A DNA stretch of 29,395 bases from CAVALG01 sp963630555. Its GTDB lineage: Bacteria; Bacillota; Clostridia; Oscillospirales; Acutalibacteraceae. This document shows, piece after piece, positions 16,219 to 23,641 of the stretch. Both the position numbers and the translations under genes were made by a program. The number at the start of each line of letters is the position of its first letter. Positions within the stretch are counted from its first letter, which is position 1. The notes under the pieces were generated by a model, which was not told the DNA's origin, ran no database searches, and saw only the letters and a program-made list of their open reading frames with translations. The DNA lies in assembly GCA_963630555.1 (NCBI GenBank), contig CAVGND010000021.1:1-29395 (forward strand). Direction: 5' to 3'.

Positions 16219-17070
16219 TTATTTGCGTATAAAAAGTACGCCTAAAGTACCGGGGCCGCAATGTACCGAAACGGTTGAGCCGGCGGTTGTGTCAAGTATT
16301 TCTTCAAAGTGCCCCGTTTCTTCAATAATTCTGTGGATTTCGGTAAGAATTTCGGGGTCGCATTTTGTGTGGGTTATAAAAATTCTTTTCGGGTCGATAT
16401 TTTCAATATCGCTCAAACGGTCTTTTGCGTATTCTTCAAGTACCGATATAAGTTTGCCGCGGTATTTTTTGCAGACCGACATTTTGCCGCCCGATACTTC
16501 TATGCAGGGCTTTAATTTTAAAAGATTGGCGCCCAGTGCGGCAACGGAGGAACAGCGACCGCCTTTATGTAAAAATTCAAGCGTATCTATAACAAAGGAA
16601 GCGTCCACACGGTCGCGAAGTTCAATTGCTTTATCATATATCTCTTTTGCCGATAAGTCCTGTTCGGCAAGTTCGGCAGCACGCAGAACCTGAAGACCGA
16701 CGCCTGTTGAAAGGTTTCGGCTGTCAACCACATAGACATTCTCAAATTCGTCGGCGGCAAGTTTGGCATTTTGATAGTTTGCTGAAAACTCCGAGCTTAT
16801 GGTGAAATAGACTACCTCATAACCTTCGTCGACATATTTTTTAATAAAGTCGTAATGTTCCTGGTAGTTGGCGCAGGTGGTTTTCGGCAGACGTTTGTTT
16901 TTGGCGTAAAAATCGAACAATTCATCGGGTGTGATTTCAACACCGTCTTTATATTGCTTGTCGTCAAGCAATATGGTAAGCGGATTGATGGGGATAGAAT
17001 ACTTTTTAATAAGTTCCGGACCGAGATCAGAGGTGCTGTCGCTCAATATAATGGTTCTGTTTTTTTCCAT
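16219..17070 (-). CDS. DegV family fatty-acid-binding protein
   Basis: DegV (FakB-like) proteins bind a fatty acid in the cleft between two domains; in FakAB they present it to the kinase FakA. The 283-residue protein opens with IILSDSTSDLGPELIKKY (8-25), contains the SRNLSTGVG stretch (137-145), and the VIDTLEFLHKGGRCS block (around 180), all standard for the family. The size is normal. ATG 17070 has AAGGAG ten bases upstream. No fakA (DAK1/DegV kinase) partner is in the window, so its lipid-kinase role is inferred from the family only. Confidence 0.93.
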   Translation of the reverse strand: MEKNRTIILSDSTSDLGPELIKKYSIPINPLTILLDDKQYKDGVEITPDELFDFYAKNKRLPKTTCANYQEHYDFIKKYVDEGYEVVYFTISSEFSANYQNAKLAADEFENVYVVDSRNLSTGVGLQVLRAAELAEQDLSAKEIYDKAIELRDRVDASFVIDTLEFLHKGGRCSSVAALGANLLKLKPCIEVSGGKMSVCKKYRGKLISVLEEYAKDRLSDIENIDPKRIFITHTKCDPEILTEIHRIIEETGHFEEILDTTAGSTVSVHCGPGTLGVLFIRK

Positions 17071-17132
17071 TTCGCCATATTCTCCTTATAATTGACAGTT
17101 TTTATTAAACCCAATTATCAAATTCTTCATAC

Positions 17133-17160
17133 ATTATAGCATATTTTTCCGAATTTACAA
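17133..17160 (-). promoter_or_regulatory. Promoter of degV
   Basis: Minus strand TTGTAA (17155-17160), a 16-bp spacer and TATAAT (17133-17138), with TGC just upstream of the -10 (extended -10). Confidence 0.7.
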
Positions 17161-17171
17161 TACACATTTTG

Positions 17172-17215
17172 AAAAAAACAAAGCAAATACCCCAATCAAA
17201 CGAGCACTTGCTTTG
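17172..17215 (-). terminator. Terminator of the DUF4886 gene
   Basis: An 8-bp stem (CAAAGCAA at 17179-17186 with TTGCTTTG at 17208-17215) has a 21-nt loop. It is followed on the minus strand by a run of seven T (17172-17178). Confidence 0.65.
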
Positions 17216-17223
17216 CTTAAAAA

Positions 17224-17964
17224 TTACAGATTTATAACAAAATTCTTTATAAGGTCAATAAGTTTTTTATCGGTTTCCTCGCCCTCAACCTCCGGGTAGA
17301 AACTGCAGCGCGAAAGGTCGCCGCCGAAGATGGTTTTAAACCAGATTGCGGCAAGCAGGTATCTGCCGTAAATAAGGTGCATATGATAACCGTCGCGGCA
17401 TATTGATCTGCCGCCGTTATCTCTGTCGAATTCGGGCAGTGTGCGGAGTTTCTGTACAGCGTCGCCGCAGCGTACAAGTGGCAGACCGCTTGAGAGTGCT
17501 ATTTCGTCATAACAGGGGACAAGACGCGTGTACATCTCCTTTTGCGAGTTGTGGTATTCTTCATACCCCTCACGGGTGCAGTCATCGTCAAACGCCCAGG
17601 TCTGCATTATGTAAATCTTAGCGCGCGGCGCATATTTGCGTACATAGCCGAGCATATTTTCAAAATACGGGTGGTAGGAGTCGGGTACACCCGAAAGCAG
17701 GCTTGCCTGATGCAGTGTTACAACATCCCAATCGTGTTCGCACAATGCCTCTTTTATTGACGCCATACGCCCGTCAAATGTGCCGTTAAGTTCATATGCA
17801 TACGCCTGCGCATCGCTTTGCGCATTGTTCCAATGTGTTTCAAGCGAGCATCCGCCGATAAACAGGTTTACGGTTGTTATATCAACACCTGTCGAAAGGG
17901 CAATTTGATGTAAAAATGTTGTGGCATCGGTGGAAAAACTGTTTCCGATAGAAAGAATTTTCAT
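17224..17964 (-). CDS. DUF4886 / SGNH-like hydrolase
   Basis: Predicted alpha/beta hydrolase of the SGNH/GDSL type; substrates are unknown but likely an ester (acetyl group on a sugar or similar). Visible blocks are GNSFS (7-11, nucleophile Ser9), GGCS (37-40, oxyanion Gly), the TLHQAS block (83-88), and DGYHMH (191-196), with Asp191 and His194 as the other triad members. There is no signal peptide, so it should act in the cytoplasm. The 246-residue length is usual for DUF4886. ATG 17964 has GGGAGG seven bases upstream. It is separate from degV, with its own promoter and terminator. Confidence 0.85.
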   Translation of the reverse strand: MKILSIGNSFSTDATTFLHQIALSTGVDITTVNLFIGGCSLETHWNNAQSDAQAYAYELNGTFDGRMASIKEALCEHDWDVVTLHQASLLSGVPDSYHPYFENMLGYVRKYAPRAKIYIMQTWAFDDDCTREGYEEYHNSQKEMYTRLVPCYDEIALSSGLPLVRCGDAVQKLRTLPEFDRDNGGRSICRDGYHMHLIYGRYLLAAIWFKTIFGGDLSRCSFYPEVEGEETDKKLIDLIKNFVINL

Positions 17965-18001
17965 AATAACCTCCCATATGGTTGCATTTAGTGTTTTTAT
18001 A

Positions 18002-18030
18002 ATTATATCACATTATTTTAATGCACAATA
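18002..18030 (-). promoter_or_regulatory. Promoter of the DUF4886 gene
   Basis: Minus strand TATTGT (18025-18030), a 17-bp spacer, and TATAAT (18002-18007), with extended TG (TGATATAAT). Shares a 14-nt core with the nadE promoter at 20222-20235. Confidence 0.65.
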
Positions 18031-18060
18031 GGGAACTTGCTTTTTGTTCCGACCGTCGTA

Positions 18061-18207
18061 TTATCTGTACTTCTGCGCCTGCAATTTAAACATAGCGGCA
18101 TACTCGCCGTCCTGTTCCATAAGTTCTCCGTGCGAGCCTTGTTCAATAATTTCACCGTTTTTGAGCATAATAATCGAGGGCTTTTTTCGGTTTTTATCGG
18201 TAGACAT
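18061..18207 (-). pseudogene. Remnant of an ABC exporter ATPase (48 codons), possibly expressed
   Basis: A 48-codon frame that begins with ATG at 18207 behind a strong AAAAGGAGAAACG ribosome site. After about 10 residues, MSTDKNRKKP, it runs into the very C-terminus of an ABC exporter (MLKNGEIIEQGSHGELMEQD and then AAMFKLQAQKYR). The family's EQGSHxELM block and final helix are intact, but the transmembrane domain and the Walker A, signature and Walker B motifs are all missing. The simplest reading is an in-frame internal deletion of a gene of about 600 codons that once followed nadE in the same operon (25 bases after its stop). It could still make a small peptide. Confidence 0.7.
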
Positions 18208-18232
18208 TCGTTTCTCCTTTTCAGAGCAGGGC

Positions 18233-20182
18233 TCAGAGCCTTTCCGCCTCTTTAACCCAAACGGCAGCCGCCGCGTCGCTGGGCATTCGCCAGTCTCCGC
18301 GCGGTGAAAGGCAGATGCTGCCTATCTTAACTCCGTCGGGCAGACAGCTGCGTTTAAATTGTTGGCTGAAAAATCTGCGGTAAAAGGACACAAGCCATTT
18401 TTTAATTGTATTTTTGTCAAATTCGCCGTCAAATGCCTTGCAGGCAAGCGCGTAAATTTTAGAGGGCGCAAACCCGAAACGCACGGCGTAATAGAGGAAA
18501 AAGTCGTGCAGTGCATAGGGCCCCACAACCTGCTCGGTCTGTTGGGCGATGTTGCCGCCGTCATCGGGCGGCAGGAGTTCGGGACTTATCGGTGTATCAA
18601 GTATATCCCGGAGCACATCGCGGCAATTTTTAAATATTTCACATTCGGCAATGCTTGCCACCATCCAGCGTACAAGCGTTTTGGGTACGCCGCAATTAAC
18701 GCCGTACATACTCATATGGTCGGCATTGTAGGTGCACCATCCAAGCGCGAGTTCGCTTAAATCTCCCGTGCCCGCAACAAAGCCGCCGGCCTTGCCTGCG
18801 TAGTCCATAAGCACCTGTGTGCGCTCTCTTGCCTGCGCGTTCTCATAGGTAAGGTCAAGTGTTTTTCCGTCGTGCCCGATATCCTTAAAATGGCGGTTGA
18901 CCGCGTCCGCAATCGGTATTTCTACGCTTGTTACGCCCAACTTTTCCATAAGCGACAACGAGTTTTTGTGCGTTCTTCCGGTTGTACCGAAACAGGGCAT
19001 AGTTATAGCGGTTACATCTTTAACGTGCCTTCCGCAGCGGCGTGCAGCCTCAACACAAACAAGCAGCGCAAGGGTAGAGTCAAGCCCGCCCGATACGCCT
19101 ATAACAGGCGCCGAGGAGGTGACGTCCATACGCTTTTTAAGACCCATTACCTGCATTTCGAATATTTCAAGGCAACGCTCTTTACGGCGGCGTTCATCCG
19201 ACGGCACAAACGGGTATTTTTCAACGGTATAAAATTTAAGGTCATTATCCGCGGCGAAAGAAGGTATCTTTACGGCGCGTATATCGCCAAAATTGCCGAA
19301 TACGGCGGCGTTTTGCCCAAAAGTTTTAATCTTTGCGCGGTCGGCGCGAATTTTACCGAGGTCGATATCCGAGAACAGTATATAATCGGTGTCAATTTTA
19401 TTCTTGTTTTCGGCAACTGTTTTGCCGTTTTCCGCAATCAGCGAGTGACCCGAGAAAATCAAATCGGTGGTTGATTCCGTACACCCTGCCGAAGCGTAAA
19501 CGTAAGCACCCAATTGAGCGGCTGACTGTTGGCTGACAAGATTTCGGCGGTAAAGTCTTTTTGAAATGGTTTCGTTGCTTGCCGAAAGGTTGATTATAAC
19601 CTCTGCGCCGTGCAGCGCCGCAATGCTGCCGGGTGTTACGGTTGCCCACAAATCTTCGCATATTTCCGCGCCGAATTTGAAATTTCCTGCGTCAAAAATC
19701 AGGTCATTGCCAATCGGCACAGGCTCGCCCGCAATATCTTCAATACAGAGTTCTTCGGGTGTAATGAATTTTTGTTTAAGCATATTTCCCGAATTGAACC
19801 AGCGCATTTCGTAAAACTCGTTATAGGTAGGAATATATGTTTTTGTTACAATACCGTGCAGTTTTCCGGCGCTTATTATCGCGGCGCAGTTATAAAGTCC
19901 GCCGCCAACTTTAAGCGGAATACCTACGGCTGCCGTAAATGTAAAATCTTTTGAGGCAATTATGATTTTTTTAAGGGCTTGCAGCGAGCCGCTAAGCAAC
20001 GCTTCCTGAAAAAACAGATCCTGACAGGTGTATCCCGTTATCGAAAGTTCGGGGAATACAATCAACTGCGGCTGATTTTCCGAAGCCTTTTTCATCATAT
20101 TAATTATATTCTCTGAGTTTTTTTCGGTATCGCCTACAGAAACATCAGGCACAGCCGCCGCAACACGGATAAAGCCTTTCAT
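18233..20182 (-). CDS. nadE: Glutamine-dependent NAD+ synthase
   Basis: Makes NAD+ from deamido-NAD+ with ATP and glutamine. The N-terminal nitrilase-type glutaminase domain (about 1-290) has the triad Glu45 (FPELSITGY), Lys114 (TKTYIPTYNEFYE) and Cys175 (EICEDLW). The C-terminal synthetase domain has the P-loop SGGLDS (364-369), GTGDLSELALGWCTY and NADHMSMYGVN. The total of 649 residues matches the long, two-domain form that uses glutamine rather than ammonia. ATG 20182 has GGAGG upstream. It is transcribed from its own promoter. The ABC-exporter remnant follows it closely. Confidence 0.97.
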   Translation of the reverse strand: MKGFIRVAAAVPDVSVGDTEKNSENIINMMKKASENQPQLIVFPELSITGYTCQDLFFQEALLSGSLQALKKIIIASKDFTFTAAVGIPLKVGGGLYNCAAIISAGKLHGIVTKTYIPTYNEFYEMRWFNSGNMLKQKFITPEELCIEDIAGEPVPIGNDLIFDAGNFKFGAEICEDLWATVTPGSIAALHGAEVIINLSASNETISKRLYRRNLVSQQSAAQLGAYVYASAGCTESTTDLIFSGHSLIAENGKTVAENKNKIDTDYILFSDIDLGKIRADRAKIKTFGQNAAVFGNFGDIRAVKIPSFAADNDLKFYTVEKYPFVPSDERRRKERCLEIFEMQVMGLKKRMDVTSSAPVIGVSGGLDSTLALLVCVEAARRCGRHVKDVTAITMPCFGTTGRTHKNSLSLMEKLGVTSVEIPIADAVNRHFKDIGHDGKTLDLTYENAQARERTQVLMDYAGKAGGFVAGTGDLSELALGWCTYNADHMSMYGVNCGVPKTLVRWMVASIAECEIFKNCRDVLRDILDTPISPELLPPDDGGNIAQQTEQVVGPYALHDFFLYYAVRFGFAPSKIYALACKAFDGEFDKNTIKKWLVSFYRRFFSQQFKRSCLPDGVKIGSICLSPRGDWRMPSDAAAAVWVKEAERL

Positions 20183-20219
20183 ACATTGCCTCCAAAATAT
20201 ATCAAATATTCATACCGTT

Positions 20220-20248
20220 AGTATATCACATTATTCAAAGATCCTCAA
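20220..20248 (-). promoter_or_regulatory. Promoter of nadE
   Basis: Minus strand TTGAGG (20243-20248), 17-bp spacer, TATACT (20220-20225), with extended TG. Its -10 region matches that of the DUF4886 gene over 14 nt. Confidence 0.65.
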
Positions 20249-20249
20249 C

Positions 20250-20537
20250 AGTGGTTTATGAATAGGTAACTGTCAAGTAAAAGTTGGCAAAATTTGGCAC
20301 ACAAAAATCCCTACACAGTTTACCCCGAATATTTTTGTCAAGAGGGAAAAACAAATAATTGTCAAAACACGAAGCCATTTTGTCGAAAATGTTCTTACAC
20401 AGACAAAGCCCTTTTTTAGTTCCTATCACTACTTTTAGCTTTGTTTTTGTTTCTTTTCCTCATTTCCCACACTAAATTCCATTGTTTTCCCATGCTTATT
20501 TTCACCGCTTTCCTACTGTGGAATTTACTTTGGGAAT
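20250..20537. other. AT-rich non-coding stretch between nadE and the DivIVA-like gene
   Basis: No coding frame of note on either strand. Visible structure: an imperfect inverted repeat GGTAACTGT (20265-20273) with ACAGTTTACC (20315-20324), a local repeat TTGGCAAAATTTGGCA around 20284-20299, and a 9-bp inverted repeat TAAATTCCA...TGGAATTTA near 20475-20525. A 7-bp ACAAAGC/GCTTTGT pair near 20402-20444 may be a weak terminator for the gene at 20538. It may be a decayed mobile-element end, but no transposase fragment is seen. Confidence 0.4.
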
Positions 20538-20984
20538 TCACGAATTTGCAACTTTTGTTCGGCAGGACTCTATCGCTTCCGACAGTTCTCTTATTTTATC
20601 GGATGACTGTTCTGCCAGCGACTTAAGTTCATCTTCGGTTGAACAGAGGATTTTTCGGATACTGTCAACACATTCGGCACTTAACCGTTCTTCTGTTCGG
20701 CAGCGTTTTATAATTTCGTCGCTTTCCGCTTTAACAGCGTCGGCGTTCGCCTTTGAAATTACATAAAGTCGCCCGATTGCCTTTGCAAGCGTTTCGATAT
20801 TTTCCGCTTTGCTTTCGTATTCATTCAATTTTGCTTTAAGCGCAGCGTTTTCATCGGTAAGCCCCTGTATTTCTTCTTGCAATTTTTGTTTTCTTTTCTC
20901 GTTTTCCTGTGCCAGGGAGGATATGTAGTTGCAGACTTCCTGCTTGTTGTACCCCATAAACTCTTTTTTAAATCCGTTGTTCAT
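20538..20984 (-). CDS. DivIVA-like coiled-coil protein
   Basis: The 148-residue protein starts MNNGFKKEFMGYNKQEVCNY, resembling the DivIVA/GpsB N-terminus (FxxxxxGYxxxEVxxYI), the region that in that family binds membrane or partner proteins. The rest, from about residue 25, is a continuous charged coiled coil rich in Glu, Lys and Ala. This makes a role in cell pole, division or cell-wall placement plausible, but the family match is short. ATG 20984 has GAAGGGAT upstream. It is divergently transcribed from the ABC-F gene with its own promoter. Confidence 0.7.
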   Translation of the reverse strand: MNNGFKKEFMGYNKQEVCNYISSLAQENEKRKQKLQEEIQGLTDENAALKAKLNEYESKAENIETLAKAIGRLYVISKANADAVKAESDEIIKRCRTEERLSAECVDSIRKILCSTEDELKSLAEQSSDKIRELSEAIESCRTKVANS

Positions 20985-21022
20985 ATTCTATCCCTTCAAA
21001 CGACAATACTTTATTTTAATTT

Positions 21023-21051
21023 ATTGTAACACGGATTTTTAAATATAACAA
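21023..21051 (-). promoter_or_regulatory. Promoter of the DivIVA-like gene
   Basis: Minus strand TTGTTA (21046-21051), 17-bp spacer, TACAAT (21023-21028), with extended TG (TGTTACAAT). Confidence 0.65.
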
Positions 21052-21072
21052 GAGAGATTTTCGCAGCCGTAC

Positions 21073-21101
21073 TTGTAAAATTACCGTTCTGCTGTTATAA
21101 T
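21073..21101 (+). promoter_or_regulatory. Promoter of the ABC-F gene
   Basis: TTGTAA (21073-21078), 17-bp spacer, TATAAT (21096-21101), with extended TG (TGTTATAAT). The leader is about 29 nt and the ribosome site is weak (AGGTTGTG). Confidence 0.75.
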
Positions 21102-21136
21102 CAATAACTGTAAAACATTCCGTAGGTTGTGAAAAT

Positions 21137-23050
21137 ATGTTGTTATCTTTAAAGGGAATATCAAAATCATTCGGGGAACGAGAGTTGTTTTCGGGAATTG
21201 ATTTAGAGGTTGAAAAGCAGGGAAAAATCGGACTTGTAGGTGTAAACGGAGTGGGGAAGACCACCCTGTTTAAGATTATTACGGGTGAACTTGAACCTGA
21301 TTCGGGGTCGGTTTTGCTTGCTGCGGGTGCGCGCGTCGGATATCTGCAACAGCATGTATGCGAGGCATCTGACCGTACCGCATACGAAGAAACGCTTACG
21401 GTTTTCGGCAGACTTACGGAATATGAAAAAGAATTGGAAAATTTGCGGCTGCAAATATCCGAAACCGCGAATCCTGTTTTAATTGAGAAAAGGCAGGCGC
21501 TTGAGGAAAAATTCCAGTCAATGGGTGGGTTGACGTACGAGTCGCGCACGCGTGCGGCGCTTAAAGGAATGGGGTTTTCGGACGATGAACAGAATATGGC
21601 AACAGAACTGCTTTCGGGCGGGCAGCGCTCAAAAATCGGGCTGTGTAAACTGTTGCTCTCGAAACCGCAGATAATGCTTTTGGATGAGCCGACGAACCAC
21701 CTTGATATATCGTCAATCGAATGGCTTGAGGAATATATAATCGGGTCTGAGAGTGCTGCGATAATTATTTCTCATGACCGTTATTTTCTTGACAGGGTTA
21801 CCGTTAAGACCGCCGAAATTGAAAATCGCCGACTGTTTGTAACAGGCGGCAACTATACGCGGTATTTGCAGCTTAAAGAGGAACGGCGGTTGAGCGAACA
21901 ACGCGAATACGATAACACAATGCGTGAGGTGCACAGGATCGAGGGGATAATCGAGCAGCAGCGCCGCTGGAACAGGGAGAAAAACATTAAAACTGCCGAA
22001 AGCAAGGAGAAACAAATAGAACGGCTTACGAAAGGGCTTAAAAAACCTGAGGACAGCGAACGGGAAGTTGATTTTTGCTTTAAACCTGTTGAGCGAAGCG
22101 GCGATGAGGTGCTGACCGTATCGGGAATTGACATAAAATTTGATGATAATGTATTGCTTACGGACGCGTCGTTTCTGCTTTTAAGGGGCAGCCGAACCTT
22201 TATAATGGGCGATAACGGCTGCGGTAAAACCTCGCTTTTGCGGCGTATACTTGCAGGTATTGCGGATGAAAATGATAATTCGGTAAGGGTGGGGGCGAAG
22301 GTCAGCGCTGCGTATTTTGACCAGCACGGCGCAAATCTTGACCCGAAATCGACCGTGTTCGATGAGGTACACAATGCGTACCCTAAAATGGGTAACACCG
22401 AAGTAAGGAACGCGCTTGCGGCGTTTCTGTTTACGGGGGACGATGTTTTTAAGCCGGTCGGCGAACTTTCGGGCGGAGAAAGAGCGCGTGTTGCGCTTTG
22501 CAAGATGATGCTTTCGGGCGCTAATTTATTCATATTGGACGAGCCGACAAACCATCTTGACATATCTTCTCGGACGGTGCTTGAAAACGCACTGAAGTCT
22601 TATGACGGAACGGTTCTTGCGGTATCGCATGACCGATACTTTATAAATTCGCTTGCAACCGATATTTTTGCTTTTAAAAACAAATCATTTTGCAAAATCC
22701 ACGGAAATTATGATGACTTTGTGAATTCAGAAGGGGCGCAGAAGCCCGCCGCAGCCCCCAAAAAGGAAATGGGCGAGGGCGGAAAAAGTTATCATCTTCA
22801 AAAGAAAAAGGCTTCCGAACGGCGCAGGCTTGAAACCGCCGCCGCCAATGCCGAAAAGAAGATAAATACGCTTGAAAATGAGCGCGACGAATTGCAGGCA
22901 CAACTTGAGAACCCGGAAATTGCAGCGGATTATCTTGAGGTTGCGCGGCTAAGCGGTGAAATTGACGCGATTGAAAAGGAACTTGAAAAAGCACTTGAAG
23001 AATGGGAAACCGCCCTTAATGAACTTTCAAGTTTTGAAGAGGACGCCTAA
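21137..23050 (+). CDS. ABC-F family ATPase (ribosome-associated type)
   Basis: Soluble twin-ATPase protein of the ABC-F family (Uup/YdiF group), which bind the ribosomal E site and act in translation or, in some members, ribosome protection against antibiotics. Both cassettes are complete: Walker A GVNGVGKTT (35-43) and GDNGCGKTS (about 357), signatures LSGGQ and LSGGE (about 159 and 443), and two LDEPTNHLDISS Walker B segments. There is no transmembrane domain. The linker between cassettes is charged and helical (about 235-315), and the C-terminus (about 555-637) is a coiled coil. The 637-residue length is typical. Resistance cannot be judged from sequence. The last 24 nt overlap the end of the convergent M50 gene. 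Confidence 0.93.
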   Translation: MLLSLKGISKSFGERELFSGIDLEVEKQGKIGLVGVNGVGKTTLFKIITGELEPDSGSVLLAAGARVGYLQQHVCEASDRTAYEETLTVFGRLTEYEKELENLRLQISETANPVLIEKRQALEEKFQSMGGLTYESRTRAALKGMGFSDDEQNMATELLSGGQRSKIGLCKLLLSKPQIMLLDEPTNHLDISSIEWLEEYIIGSESAAIIISHDRYFLDRVTVKTAEIENRRLFVTGGNYTRYLQLKEERRLSEQREYDNTMREVHRIEGIIEQQRRWNREKNIKTAESKEKQIERLTKGLKKPEDSEREVDFCFKPVERSGDEVLTVSGIDIKFDDNVLLTDASFLLLRGSRTFIMGDNGCGKTSLLRRILAGIADENDNSVRVGAKVSAAYFDQHGANLDPKSTVFDEVHNAYPKMGNTEVRNALAAFLFTGDDVFKPVGELSGGERARVALCKMMLSGANLFILDEPTNHLDISSRTVLENALKSYDGTVLAVSHDRYFINSLATDIFAFKNKSFCKIHGNYDDFVNSEGAQKPAAAPKKEMGEGGKSYHLQKKKASERRRLETAAANAEKKINTLENERDELQAQLENPEIAADYLEVARLSGEIDAIEKELEKALEEWETALNELSSFEEDA

Positions 23051-23638
23051 GCGCGGAATATTCAGCAGAGCCAAATAAATCCCAAGCAGGAAAAGTGTAG
23101 GATTGCCGGCACTGAACACCAACAAAAAAACACCCCCAATTATTATGGCTGCGGTGAACAGCAGTGATATTATACCGGTTGCCGCTTCGGCTTTTTGCGG
23201 CATTTTTGAACTTATAAGCAGACTTGTAATTGTTCCGCCGTCCAACCCGGTGACCGGTAAAAGATTTATAATTCCCGTAACAAGTTCCACTGCGGCGTGA
23301 ACCGTAAAAATATTATTTTTAAAAAAATATCCGACGGCTGCGGTAACTGCCGCCGCTAAAACGTTTATGCCCGGCCCGCAGGCGGCAACAAACAGCCTGT
23401 CCCTTATATCGGCAGGGGAGAGAGGAGCGGTTATAATAACTCCGCCAAAGCCGAATTTAACCTCGCTTACACGGTAGCCCGTGTGCTGCATACAGGTAAG
23501 ATGCCCAAATTCGTGCAGCAGGGTTGCAATTAATGAATGCGTCATCAGACCTGTTTTATCTATTATAAGCATAGCCGTTACCAAAAAACAGAACGGCAGG
23601 GTAACGGTTATTTTTACTGCTTTAAAATAAAAATTCAT
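23027..23638 (-). CDS. M50 site-2 protease family protein (SpoIVFB-like)
   Basis: Intramembrane zinc metalloprotease. HEFGH (42-46) is the HExxH zinc site, and NLLPVTGLDGG (125-135) supplies the third ligand, Asp133. The protein is hydrophobic, with several helices. At 203 residues it is shorter than B. subtilis SpoIVFB and lacks the C-terminal CBS domain. SpoIVFB releases mature sigma-K in the mother cell; the M23 gene directly upstream matches the spoIVFA position, so this role is inferred. ATG 23638 begins three bases after the upstream stop, with GGTGTGAG the only ribosome-like sequence, so translation is probably coupled. Confidence 0.87.
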   Translation of the reverse strand: MNFYFKAVKITVTLPFCFLVTAMLIIDKTGLMTHSLIATLLHEFGHLTCMQHTGYRVSEVKFGFGGVIITAPLSPADIRDRLFVAACGPGINVLAAAVTAAVGYFFKNNIFTVHAAVELVTGIINLLPVTGLDGGTITSLLISSKMPQKAEAATGIISLLFTAAIIIGGVFLLVFSAGNPTLFLLGIYLALLNIPRLGVLFKT

Positions 23639-23641
23639 TAC

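Noticed and set aside
18872..19474. 200-codon frame on the plus strand inside nadE
   Set aside because: Antisense shadow; the nadE frame is well conserved across this region.
20265..20324. Insertion-sequence terminal repeats
   Set aside because: The arms are imperfect, no transposase or target-site duplication is present, so only a weak repeat is claimed.
21853..22563. 236-codon frame on the minus strand inside the ABC-F gene
   Set aside because: Ser-rich antisense shadow of the ABC-F coding sequence, with no ribosome site.
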